Below, piece after piece: positions 26,946 to 34,951 of a stretch of DNA of 64,000 bases (position 1 is the stretch's first letter; the number at the start of each line of letters is the position of its first letter). The notes below the pieces were generated by a model that made no database searches, was not told where the DNA came from, and saw only the letters and a list, made by a program, of their open reading frames with translations. This stretch comes from Nemorincola sp044225795 (GTDB lineage: Bacteria > Bacteroidota > Bacteroidia > Chitinophagales > Chitinophagaceae), in contig JBGAIF010000001.1 of the NCBI GenBank assembly GCA_044225795.1, positions 930,001 to 994,000 on the forward strand, written 5' to 3'. The translations under genes and the position numbers were made by a program.

Positions 26946-28625
26946 TTGTTCACCGACAGGTTTTCCAAATACAAACAAATACCTACCGGCCTGTTGTTCG
27001 GTATTGTCTGGTGTTTTCTTTTCGCGCTTTATTTCCCGGCTGCAAAGGCCGGCTTCGTTACCGATTTCACCGGCTGGCTCGACCAGGTCAGGAATCATAG
27101 TTTCTCCGAGCATATCAACCGTACCAACTACCAGGCCAAGAGTCTGTACCAGTTCACACAATTAGCCACTTATGTTTTCTACAAGCTGTTTGGTACCAAC
27201 GCCTGGTTGTGGCACCTGCTGTTCATTACGCTGCACGCGGCCAATGTGTGTCTCGCCTACGTCTTCTGTACCCGGTTGCTGAAAGATGCCGGGGCTGAAG
27301 ATGTGGTTTCTGCACCGCTCGCAGGTGTGGTATTATACTGTGTGTCGCCATATATGTCGGAGGTCATTGTATGGGAGCCCGCATTTCACTTCTTGCAGGG
27401 GCTTCTGTTCATACTGCTTATTCTATTGCTTGTACAGCGTTTCATGGTGGCGGGCGAGCGAAAGTTTGCCCTGTATGCCGGCTTGCTGTACCTGTTGTCT
27501 GCCTTCTCGCTGGAGGTATTTTACATTACACCATGGCTTGTGCTGGCTGTGGTGCTCTTCTATCGTTCGGTTGACGCGGGTTATCGCGTGCGTCCGGCCA
27601 TTCCGTTGTTCGTTGTACCTATGTTCGGTATCTTCCTGCTCAGGTTACTGGCTTTCCGCGCTCTGTACGGCGGCTGGGTATCGAGGGTAGGCAGTACCAC
27701 CATCACATCGGTAACGTTCCATAGTTTTGGTAAGCCCGCAAAATATCTGTTCCACCTGCTGTTCGTTGGCCGGTTCTTCGACGAGAAGACCCGGCAGGAT
27801 GTTTATGATGTGTGCGAAGGCACCGGCGGTATCATTGTTTTCTGGGGTATCGCTATTGCTGCACTGCTATACATTGTGGCCGGGTTCAGGAAGATGAGTG
27901 GCAATGGCCGGGTGGCGGCATTGCTCTATGTGCTCGCCGGTATCACTTTAGTGTTGCTTATCCCGGTCTGGTTCAGTGATGGCCTGCTGGTAGTGTTCGA
28001 CCGTTATACTTATTTCACTGCCGCGTTTCTATATATGCTTGTGGGCTTGTGGGTAATCATGATACCCCGCGCCAGCGTCCGGATAGTATTGTTGCTGGCA
28101 CTGATATCGGGCAATCTTCGTTTTGCCATACAGGTAAGCCGCTATTGGGGCAAGTCGGAAAAAGTGATCAGCAGCCTGCTTACAGGGCTGCCGGAGGCGG
28201 GAGATAAGAAGATACTCCTCCTTAACCTGCCGGAAAATATGCACGGCGTAGCCATGATAGGCTCAGAGCGGAACAGCGAGTTCAAGCTGATGCACGACCT
28301 GCTATACCCCGATAAGCCGATCAGGAACACGGTGTTTGATGTGCTGTCATACAACATGGTCACGCCGGATGATGGCGCCCATGCCGTAGTGATGAGCGAC
28401 AGTACCATCCAGGTGACCCTGAACCAATGGGGTACCTGGTGGTGGTTTGAGACAAGGGGCGGGCATAGTTATGAGAATGAGGATTACAAAGTGGACCTCA
28501 CAGATCCCGGGCATCAATATATGCTGATACTTAAGAAACCGGCCGCTGATTATATGTTGCTATACCAGGCAGGCGATCATTGGAAGCAGGTGGATATGAC
28601 AAAAAAGGGTGTGGAGCAACATTAG
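26946..28625 (+). CDS. Polytopic membrane protein, GT-C glycosyltransferase-like
   Basis: About 559 residues with ten or more TM helices followed by a soluble C-terminal domain (from ~405). The layout (first helix, an amphipathic loop with acidic residues, LWHLLFITLHAANVCLAYVF, SPYMSEVIVWEPAFHFLQG, and VVFDRYTYFTAAFLYMLVGLW) resembles GT-C mannosyl/glucosyltransferases and related O-antigen or polyprenyl-sugar enzymes. I cannot place it in a named family. No ATG starts the frame; a promoter box overlaps the upstream TTG, so the TTG at 26946 is the best start. The stop is 48 bp before arfB. Confidence 0.65.
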   Translation: MFTDRFSKYKQIPTGLLFGIVWCFLFALYFPAAKAGFVTDFTGWLDQVRNHSFSEHINRTNYQAKSLYQFTQLATYVFYKLFGTNAWLWHLLFITLHAANVCLAYVFCTRLLKDAGAEDVVSAPLAGVVLYCVSPYMSEVIVWEPAFHFLQGLLFILLILLLVQRFMVAGERKFALYAGLLYLLSAFSLEVFYITPWLVLAVVLFYRSVDAGYRVRPAIPLFVVPMFGIFLLRLLAFRALYGGWVSRVGSTTITSVTFHSFGKPAKYLFHLLFVGRFFDEKTRQDVYDVCEGTGGIIVFWGIAIAALLYIVAGFRKMSGNGRVAALLYVLAGITLVLLIPVWFSDGLLVVFDRYTYFTAAFLYMLVGLWVIMIPRASVRIVLLLALISGNLRFAIQVSRYWGKSEKVISSLLTGLPEAGDKKILLLNLPENMHGVAMIGSERNSEFKLMHDLLYPDKPIRNTVFDVLSYNMVTPDDGAHAVVMSDSTIQVTLNQWGTWWWFETRGGHSYENEDYKVDLTDPGHQYMLILKKPAADYMLLYQAGDHWKQVDMTKKGVEQH

Positions 28626-28661
28626 CAGCCATCCGGACTCTGATGTTTATCACAAGGCTCT

Positions 28662-28669
28662 TATTTTTG
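28662..28669 (+). promoter_or_regulatory. -7 element TATTTTTG of arfB
   Basis: Ends 4 bp before the GTG start of arfB; the predicted transcription start coincides with the start codon. Confidence 0.5.
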
Positions 28670-28673
28670 TATC

Positions 28674-29078
28674 GTGATCGATTTTTCATCCGAAATATAT
28701 TACAGGACAGCACGCAGCGGCGGCAAGGGCGGTCAGAACGTGAACAAGGTGGAGACCATGGTAGAGGCACTGTGGATGGTCGCGGAGTCGCGTTTCTTTA
28801 CCCCCGACGAAAAATCGTTGATCGCCGAAAAGCTTGCGGCGCGTATCAACAAGGATGGCGAGTTGCAGGTAAAGGCCGCTGATACCCGCTCACAACTGGA
28901 GAATAAAGAAATAGCCCGCGAAAAGTTGATGGGATTAGTGAGCCGCAGCCTGATCAGGCCCAGGAAACGTAAAGCAACAAAGCCAACAAAGGAATCGAAA
29001 GAGAAACGGCTGGACAGCAAGAAGAAGGAAGGAATGAAGAAGGAAATGAGGAGAAAGCCATCAAAGAGGGATTTATAG
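28674..29078 (+). CDS. arfB: Alternative ribosome-rescue factor / peptidyl-tRNA hydrolase ArfB (YaeJ)
   Basis: 134-residue release-factor homologue that frees stalled ribosomes on mRNAs lacking a stop codon. The catalytic GGQ is at residues 19-21 in SGGKGGQNVNKVET. The C-terminal tail (residues ~96-134) is very rich in Lys/Arg, as needed to enter the mRNA channel of the ribosome. The start is a GTG at 28674 with a -7 promoter box 4 bp upstream. Length and domain order agree with YaeJ/ICT1. Confidence 0.93.
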   Translation: MIDFSSEIYYRTARSGGKGGQNVNKVETMVEALWMVAESRFFTPDEKSLIAEKLAARINKDGELQVKAADTRSQLENKEIAREKLMGLVSRSLIRPRKRKATKPTKESKEKRLDSKKKEGMKKEMRRKPSKRDL

Positions 29079-29085
29079 CATAAAT

Positions 29086-29194
29086 TAAGGCTATAGCCTG
29101 ATATTTTATATAATTTTAAGGTTTTAGCTTGAATATTTATTTATATTTTCAGACTAAAGCCTTATTTTTGTATATAATTTTAAGGCTTTAGCTT
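29086..29194 (+). promoter_or_regulatory. Promoter and four-copy operator of the mobile mystery A/B module
   Basis: Four copies of a TAAGGCTTTAGCTT-like element: TAAGGCTATAGCCT (29086-29099), TAAGGTTTTAGCTT (29117-29130), the reverse copy GACTAAAGCCTTA (29152-29164) and TAAGGCTTTAGCTT (29181-29194). A -7 box TATTTTTG (29163-29170) sits between copies 3 and 4, partly overlapping copy 3. The segments at ~29104-29130 and ~29168-29194 are near-duplicates 64 bp apart. The ATG of the HTH gene follows at 29196. The arrangement predicts autorepression by the HTH protein. Confidence 0.7.
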
Positions 29195-29195
29195 T

Positions 29196-29660
29196 ATGAA
29201 TCGTCGTAAACATAACCTTGTGATCGAGCAGGTAGATAAGAAGCTACATGCTTTTGATATGTTGAGAGAGGTGCAGCGCCCTTCTGACGGATGGGTGCAT
29301 GCTATACGGTCGGGAATGAAAATGTCATTGCGGCAATTAGGTGACCGGCTTCATATAACAGCGCAAAGTGTAAAGGAGTTGGAGGCGAGAGAAAAACAGG
29401 GCACTGTTTCGCTGGACGCGCTGGAAAAAGCGGCAAGGGCAATGAATATGCGGCTGGTCTATGGTTTTGTACCGGAAGGTGGTTCAATACAGGAGATGAT
29501 AGCGCAACGCGCAAGAGAAGTGGCCACGCAAATAGTTAGCCGTACGTCCGCTTCTATGAAACTTGAAGGACAGGAAAATTCAGCAGACAGGATAGCGCGT
29601 GCCATTGATGAGCTGGCAGAAGAGCTGACAAGAGAAATGCCGAGATATTTATGGGATTAG
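29196..29660 (+). CDS. Mobile mystery protein A: HTH antitoxin-like partner of a Fic protein
   Basis: 154 residues of the family known as mobile mystery protein A (TIGR02612). An Xre-like helix-turn-helix covers about residues 36-86 (SGMKMSLRQLGDRLHITAQS). The C-terminal third is helical and contains SMKLEG at 120-125, which matches the (S/T)xxxE(G/N) inhibitory motif of Fic antitoxins. I infer that it both represses the operon, through the four-copy operator, and blocks the partner Fic active site. Its last 10 bp overlap the Fic gene. The AT-rich promoter region differs from neighbouring genes, in keeping with a laterally moved module. Confidence 0.88.
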   Translation: MNRRKHNLVIEQVDKKLHAFDMLREVQRPSDGWVHAIRSGMKMSLRQLGDRLHITAQSVKELEAREKQGTVSLDALEKAARAMNMRLVYGFVPEGGSIQEMIAQRAREVATQIVSRTSASMKLEGQENSADRIARAIDELAEELTREMPRYLWD

Positions 29661-30247
29661 AATTGACTTATGAATATGGGCAAACACCTCTTGATGAAGA
29701 CGAAAAAGAGGGCCTTCTTATCCGCTCTGTTACAACGCGTGAGGAACTCGATGAGTTCGAACAGGAAAATATCCAGCAGGCCATGTTATGGTTGCTGAGA
29801 AGAAAATTTCCGGCAGATGATGTACTAACAGAAGATTTCATACGCACACTTCATAAAAGAATGTTTGGCCACGTCTGGAGATGGGCGGGGCAATTCCGGA
29901 AGACAAACAAAAACATCGGTGTAGATAAGTATGAGATACCGCAAGAGCTGAGAATATTGCTGGACGACTGCAAGTATTGGGTACAACATAACATATACTC
30001 CAATGAAGAAACAGCCATCCGTTTTAAACACCGGTTAGTGAGCATTCATTGTTTTGCCAATGGTAACGGCCGGCATTCCAGGTTGATGGCGGATGTGATC
30101 ATAGAGCATATCTTCAACGGAAAAGTTTTCAGTTGGGGTGGCAATGACCTTGCGAGGTCGGGAGATGCGAGAACCAATTACCTCTCTGCCGTAAAGCTGG
30201 CAGATGCAGGAGATATAACAACTCTTGTCGCTTTTGCCAGAATGTAG
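29651..30247 (+). CDS. Mobile mystery protein B: Fic/DOC-domain protein (probable toxin)
   Basis: 198 residues with a Fic domain from about residue 60 to the end. The Fic loop is HCFANGNGR (133-141) instead of HPFx(D/E)GN(G/K)R: the catalytic His, the anion-binding GNGR and the final Arg are kept, but the metal-binding acidic residue is Asn. The flap/target region is MFGHVWRWAGQFR (71-83) with NKNIGVDKYEI. Fic enzymes transfer AMP or other phosphate-containing groups to target proteins. The start overlaps the antitoxin-like gene by 10 bp, the classic arrangement of a coupled toxin-antitoxin pair. Toxicity is inferred. Confidence 0.88.
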   Translation: MGLELTYEYGQTPLDEDEKEGLLIRSVTTREELDEFEQENIQQAMLWLLRRKFPADDVLTEDFIRTLHKRMFGHVWRWAGQFRKTNKNIGVDKYEIPQELRILLDDCKYWVQHNIYSNEETAIRFKHRLVSIHCFANGNGRHSRLMADVIIEHIFNGKVFSWGGNDLARSGDARTNYLSAVKLADAGDITTLVAFARM

Positions 30248-30276
30248 ATGCCGAGGATCGCAGTGTCTAAACGAAA

Positions 30277-31650
30277 CTAAAACAACATCTTATACACATC
30301 CTCCACCTTATTCACCGTCTTCACCTGTATCTTGTAGTTGCCTAAGTTCAGTCCCTTGGCATTGGCCTTGGGGATGAAGATCACATCCATACCCAGCTTA
30401 TCGGCTTCGGCTATGCGCTGGTCTATCCGGTTCACTGCTCTTATCTCTCCGCTCAGGCCTATCTCACCTACCAGGCATATATTAGATGGTAATGCCTTGT
30501 CTTCGTAAGAAGATAATAATGAGCATACTACCGCCAGTTCTATGGACGGGTCCTCTATTTTCAGTCCGCCGGCTATGTTCACAAATACATCTTTTGATCC
30601 GAAATGGAAGCCGCCACGTTTTTCCAATACGGCCAGCAGCAGTTGCAACCTTCTCAGGTCCAGGCCGCTAACCGTGCGCTGCGGTGTGCCATATACTGCC
30701 TGTGTCACCAGTGCCTGCACCTCTATCATCAGCGGACGGGATGCTTCCATAGTAGCGGCGATGGCGATACCGCTCAGTGGTTCATTGTGCTGGGATAATA
30801 ATATTTCAGATGGGTTGCTCACCGGGCGCATACCCTGTGTCACCATTTCGTAGATGCCCAGCTCTGATGTGGACCCGAACCTGTTCTTCAGGGTACGTAA
30901 TATGCGGTAGGCATAGTGGCGGTCACCTTCGAACTGCAGTACCGTATCTACCATATGCTCCAGTACTTTGGGGCCGGCTATAGATCCCTCCTTAGTGATA
31001 TGGCCAATGATGCAGACAGGAATATTAGTGGCTTTTGCAAAACGTTGCAGTTCGGCTGCACACTCGCGCACCTGCGACACACTACCGGCTGCAGATTCTA
31101 CATATGGCGACTCCAGCGTCTGTATAGAATCAATGATCATCAGTTGCGGGCGCACTTTCTTCACCTCCTGGAACAGCGTATTGGTATCTGTGGCTGTGAG
31201 CAGGTACAATTTATCGTTCCTGATGCCCACACGGTCGGCACGTAGTTTTATTTGCTGCGCGCTTTCTTCCCCCGACACATATAGTGTTGTGATATTCTTC
31301 CACGATAATGCCAGTTGCAGGAACAAGGTTGACTTGCCGATACCCGGATCTCCGGCTACCAGTATCACAGAGCCCGGCACCATGCCGCCGCCCAGCACAC
31401 GGTTCAGTTCTGTATCCGGCGATATCATTCGCGCTTCCTGTGTCTGAACAACTTCATCCAGTTTGTGCGCTTTTCTTTTTTCTTTGTTGTCATCTTCCCA
31501 GGTCAGCGTCTCAGGTCTTATTTTGTCATCGCGTTGCACTACTTCTTCCACAAAAGAATTCCATGCGCCGCATGATGGACACTTACCGGTCCACTTCGGA
31601 GTTTCATATCCGCATTGCTGACAAAAGAAAGCTGATTTTATTTTCGCCAT
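30277..31650 (-). CDS. radA: DNA repair ATPase RadA (Sms)
   Basis: RecA-like helicase that processes recombination intermediates. 457 residues: N-terminal zinc finger C10-C13/C24-C27 (CQQCGYETPKWTGKCPSC), Walker A GDPGIGKS (~90), RadA-specific LKNRFG motif (~254), and a C-terminal Lon-protease-like domain from ~290. The frame is open upstream to 31692, but the ATG at 31650 (MAKIKSAFFCQQCG) matches family N-termini. A -7 box lies 40 bp upstream on the same strand. Confidence 0.96.
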   Translation of the reverse strand: MAKIKSAFFCQQCGYETPKWTGKCPSCGAWNSFVEEVVQRDDKIRPETLTWEDDNKEKRKAHKLDEVVQTQEARMISPDTELNRVLGGGMVPGSVILVAGDPGIGKSTLFLQLALSWKNITTLYVSGEESAQQIKLRADRVGIRNDKLYLLTATDTNTLFQEVKKVRPQLMIIDSIQTLESPYVESAAGSVSQVRECAAELQRFAKATNIPVCIIGHITKEGSIAGPKVLEHMVDTVLQFEGDRHYAYRILRTLKNRFGSTSELGIYEMVTQGMRPVSNPSEILLSQHNEPLSGIAIAATMEASRPLMIEVQALVTQAVYGTPQRTVSGLDLRRLQLLLAVLEKRGGFHFGSKDVFVNIAGGLKIEDPSIELAVVCSLLSSYEDKALPSNICLVGEIGLSGEIRAVNRIDQRIAEADKLGMDVIFIPKANAKGLNLGNYKIQVKTVNKVEDVYKMLF

Positions 31651-31689
31651 ATCGCCATCCCCTGAATGGGAGAATTTTTTTGTGAGTAA

Positions 31690-31697
31690 CAAATATA
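31690..31697 (-). promoter_or_regulatory. -7 element TATATTTG of radA
   Basis: Consensus on the minus strand, 39 bp before the radA ATG. Confidence 0.5.
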
Positions 31698-31830
31698 CAC
31701 AACACCATTCCTAATGAATGATATTGATGTTGCACGAAACGATCACAACAAACTTTGTTCGTGCAAATAAAAATTTATCGTGTAGTGTAGAATGAGATCT
31801 TTGAAGGCTCCCCTTTAGGGGTTGGGGGAA

Positions 31831-31905
31831 AAGAAAAGAGCCGCTGGAGGAATCCGGCAGCTCTCACTTACTAACCCATTAAATTCACAACTTGACACAA
31901 ATGTA
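31831..31905 (-). ncRNA. Candidate ~60-nt RNA: promoter box plus intrinsic terminator with no gene between
   Basis: On the minus strand a -7 box TACATTTG (31898-31905) is followed about 35 bp later by an 11-bp stem, AGAGCTGCCGGA / TCCAGCGGCTCT, with a short loop (31838-31864), then TTTTCTTTT. The predicted transcript runs from about 31892 to 31831. It contains only a two-codon AUG-GGU-UAG, so it is not protein-coding. The radA promoter is more than 130 bp further on, so it could also be an attenuated leader of radA. The remaining 290 bp to the M3 peptidase gene are AT-rich and show no feature I can support. Confidence 0.45.
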
Positions 31906-32193
31906 GCATCCTAAACGCTAGGAAAAAAATGGAATTCTCCTGTTCTGCCATCACTTTTATAGATATAGTGTTAATTAATATTCCATCTATTTTAGGCATT
32001 GAAAATCAATGAATTTTGATGGATTTTTACAAAAATCTGATACCCGGTTCACAGTAAAGTAAACATTTGATAATGTGCAATGTCTTATTGGGGTGTCGCA
32101 TGCGTTATGTTTACATATATGGTAAGTTAAAATAATGGAAACCGGGCGGGGATTTATACAGTAAACGTATTTTGCAGCCGCAAAAACATTTCA

Positions 32194-33924
32194 ATGAACA
32201 GAATTTTTGAACCACTGATACAAAAAGAAAGGAAATTCTTACCCGCAGATTTCAAAGTGAGCGACTGGGATCACCTTCAACCTTACTATGAGGATCTGAA
32301 AACAAGAACAATAGATAATAAGGAGCAACTGGAAAAATGGCTGGAAGATATCAGCGAGCTGGAAGCGGTAGTGAGTGAAGATGCCTGCTGGCGACAGATC
32401 AATATGACCTGCGATACAACAAACAAATCATATGAGGAGGCGTTCACTTATTTCTGTATGGAAATAGAACCCCGGATCAAGCCGTACAGTTTTGAGCTGA
32501 ACAAGAAGCTGCTCGATTGTCCTTATACTAAGGAGCTGGACAATAATATTTTCTTTCCATATCTCAGGAGTGTGGATAATGCCGCAAAGCTATATCGCGA
32601 GGCTAACGTTCAGCTACAGGCCGATATGAACCTGCTGGCACAGCAGTACGGTGTCATCTCCGGGGCTATGTCGGTAGAGGTGGATGGTAAGGAATATACA
32701 TTGCAGCAGGCCGCAAAGTTCCTCCACAACCCTGATCGTGAACTTCGTGAAAAAGTATTCAGGAAGATTTCGGCACGCCGCCTGCTGGATAAAGATAAAC
32801 TGAATGAGCTGTTTGATAAGTTGCTGGCCCTCCGTCAGCAGGTAGCGGTCAATGCCGGTTTTGAGAACTACCGCGATTATAAGTTCCGCGAGCTTGGCCG
32901 TTTCGATTATACGGTTGACGATTGTTTCGCCTTTCACAATGCTGTGCGCGAACATATCCTACCACTCCAGGCAATGCTGGTGAGGCACAAGCAGCAAAAG
33001 CTTGGGGTAGATGTGATGCGCCCGTGGGATAGTGACGCGGAACCGGTAGGAACAGAACCGCTGCACCCTTTCACAGACGGAAAGGAACTGACCGATAAAG
33101 CAATAGAAGCTTTCAGTAAGCTGAGCCCTTACTTTGCCGGTTGCCTGCAAACCATGAAACAGATACAGCGCCTCGACCTCGAAAGCAGGAAGGGCAAAGC
33201 GCCGGGTGGCTACAACTGCCCGCTGGCAGAAACAGGGGTGCCATTCATCTTTATGAATGCCGCGGGCACCATGGGCGATGTGATCACTATGATGCACGAA
33301 GGTGGCCATGCGGTTCATTCATTCCTGTCGCATCCGCTGTCATTATCTTCTTTCAAAGAATATCCGATGGAGATCGCCGAACTGGCCAGCATGAGCATGG
33401 AGCTCTTCTCTATGGAACACTGGAACATATTCTTTAAAGATGAGCAGGAACTGAAGCGCGCGCAACTGGAAGAGATGGAGCGTGTCATCAGCGTGCTGCC
33501 ATGGATCGCCACTATTGATAAATTCCAGCACTGGCTATATACGCATCCCGGCCACACAGTGGCTGAGCGCGAGGCATCATGGCTGGGTATCCTCAACGAG
33601 TTCTCAACCGGCATCACAGACTGGAGTGGTTTTGAAGAATACCGCACCAACTTCTGGCAAAAACAATTGCACTTGTTCGAAGTGCCGTTCTATTATATTG
33701 AATATGGTATAGCGCAGCTTGGCGCCATAGCCATGTGGCGGCAGTACCGCATGAATAAGGAGCAGGCCCTCAATAATTATATGAACGCGCTGAGCCTGGG
33801 TTATACCAAGACGTTGAAAGACCTGTATGCTACGGCAGGTATCAGGTTCGATTTTTCGCCGGCATATGTAAAAGAACTGGCAGACTTTGTAACACCGGTA
33901 TTAAAAGAAATGGGCGTAAGCTGA
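32194..33924 (+). CDS. M3-family oligoendopeptidase (PepF-like)
   Basis: Cytoplasmic zinc metallopeptidase of 576 residues, cleaving short peptides. The zinc site HEGGH is at about residues 368-372 (MMHEGGHAVHSFLSH) with the downstream Glu ligand in KEYPMEIAELASMSMELFS (~395). Helical N-terminal lid and PepF-like length (~565-600) support oligoendopeptidase F rather than the 680-residue thimet/OpdA type. No signal peptide. The lipoprotein gene that follows starts 6 bp after the stop, so they are probably co-transcribed. Confidence 0.94.
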   Translation: MNRIFEPLIQKERKFLPADFKVSDWDHLQPYYEDLKTRTIDNKEQLEKWLEDISELEAVVSEDACWRQINMTCDTTNKSYEEAFTYFCMEIEPRIKPYSFELNKKLLDCPYTKELDNNIFFPYLRSVDNAAKLYREANVQLQADMNLLAQQYGVISGAMSVEVDGKEYTLQQAAKFLHNPDRELREKVFRKISARRLLDKDKLNELFDKLLALRQQVAVNAGFENYRDYKFRELGRFDYTVDDCFAFHNAVREHILPLQAMLVRHKQQKLGVDVMRPWDSDAEPVGTEPLHPFTDGKELTDKAIEAFSKLSPYFAGCLQTMKQIQRLDLESRKGKAPGGYNCPLAETGVPFIFMNAAGTMGDVITMMHEGGHAVHSFLSHPLSLSSFKEYPMEIAELASMSMELFSMEHWNIFFKDEQELKRAQLEEMERVISVLPWIATIDKFQHWLYTHPGHTVAEREASWLGILNEFSTGITDWSGFEEYRTNFWQKQLHLFEVPFYYIEYGIAQLGAIAMWRQYRMNKEQALNNYMNALSLGYTKTLKDLYATAGIRFDFSPAYVKELADFVTPVLKEMGVS

Positions 33925-33930
33925 TAACAC

Positions 33931-34797
33931 ATGAGCACAAAATTCAGATACCTGGTTATGATACTGTTTGGCGGATTATTATCCTGCGGCAGTAGCAGAC
34001 ATTCCGGTTCGTCATCTTCAGCCATGCCCGGTACATGGCAGGATACGCCGATAGCAATAGATGGCGATTGCAAAGACTGGCCTTCGCCATATCCCAGTTA
34101 TGATGCAAAGGGCAAGATAGCATATGCCACTTCCAATGACCGGCACTATGTATATATTACCATGCAGACAGGCGATGAGATGACGCAACTGAAGATACTG
34201 CACCAGGGTATGGTGGTATCGTTCGACACCTCGGGAAAGAAGGAACCGCAGTTGCATATCAATTATCCCTTGCCCAATGATGAAGTTTCGCTCGATCTTG
34301 TGTCTGAGCTTAACGGACATAAGCAATTGGCGGAAGGGCATACCAACCGAAAACTGGAGAAAGACATCAGCAAATGCGCCAAAGATGCCGGCCAGTTCTC
34401 CCTGGAAGGCTTCCGTGATTGTAACGGCGGCTATATGATCACGCAGGCAAATAAATGCGGGATCAGGGTCATGCTGAAAATAGATGAGTATAAAGAGCTG
34501 GTATGGGAAGCCGCTATTCCCGTAAAGGCCATATATAATAAGGACTCATTGATAGCCGCGGATGCGGGCAGGCCGTTAAGTGTCTGCTATATGATCAACA
34601 AATTCAAACAACCATCTACCAAAGCAGAGAATAACGTGGGTATGAACAACTCCATGTCACCCAACATGAGCAGCCCGGGCGGCAGGGCGGGAGCCATGCC
34701 GTCACGTGGCGGCGGCAGGTCAAATGCCTATAATCCGTTGCAACATTTGTACGAGGCAACAAAGACCTGGAAGCAATTCGGGATGGTTTATCGTTAG
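33931..34797 (+). CDS. Lipoprotein with a CBM9/DOMON-like domain
   Basis: 288 residues. The lipoprotein signal peptide ends at GGLLSCGSS, the Cys being residue ~19. The domain that follows starts PIAIDGDCKDWPSPYPSYD and continues KIAYATSNDRHYVYITMQTGD, the opening pattern of CBM9-like/DOMON beta-sandwiches; the second half adds LVWEAAIPVKAIYN. The C-terminus is low-complexity, Gly/Ser/Met/Asn-rich. In Bacteroidota such proteins sit on the outer membrane; ligand unknown. It is 6 bp downstream of the M3 peptidase gene. Confidence 0.75.
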   Translation: MSTKFRYLVMILFGGLLSCGSSRHSGSSSSAMPGTWQDTPIAIDGDCKDWPSPYPSYDAKGKIAYATSNDRHYVYITMQTGDEMTQLKILHQGMVVSFDTSGKKEPQLHINYPLPNDEVSLDLVSELNGHKQLAEGHTNRKLEKDISKCAKDAGQFSLEGFRDCNGGYMITQANKCGIRVMLKIDEYKELVWEAAIPVKAIYNKDSLIAADAGRPLSVCYMINKFKQPSTKAENNVGMNNSMSPNMSSPGGRAGAMPSRGGGRSNAYNPLQHLYEATKTWKQFGMVYR

Positions 34798-34899
34798 TAC
34801 CCAACCATAAGTGTACCTACATCTGTCTATATAGATGATCGCCTGTCGTCCGGACTGCGATCGGCCCAGCTGGCCCCTATATTTATCTTATTAATAAAA

Positions 34900-34928
34900 A
34901 GAGGTTTGCCCTGTAAAGGCAAGCCTCT
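34900..34928 (-). terminator. Rho-independent terminator for the PorP/PKD-protein operon
   Basis: Stem AGAGGCTTGCC / GGCAAACCTCT read on the minus strand, followed by TTTTTATT, 24 bp past the PorP-family stop. It may also serve the convergent lipoprotein gene. Confidence 0.75.
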
Positions 34929-34951
34929 CAATATTTTATACAATAGTATTC

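Noticed and set aside
31801..31829. GGCTCCCC-TTTAG-GGGTTGGGGG motif as a separate repeat
   Set aside because: Resembles a common Bacteroidota intergenic motif, but occurs only once here and cannot be supported as a repeat.
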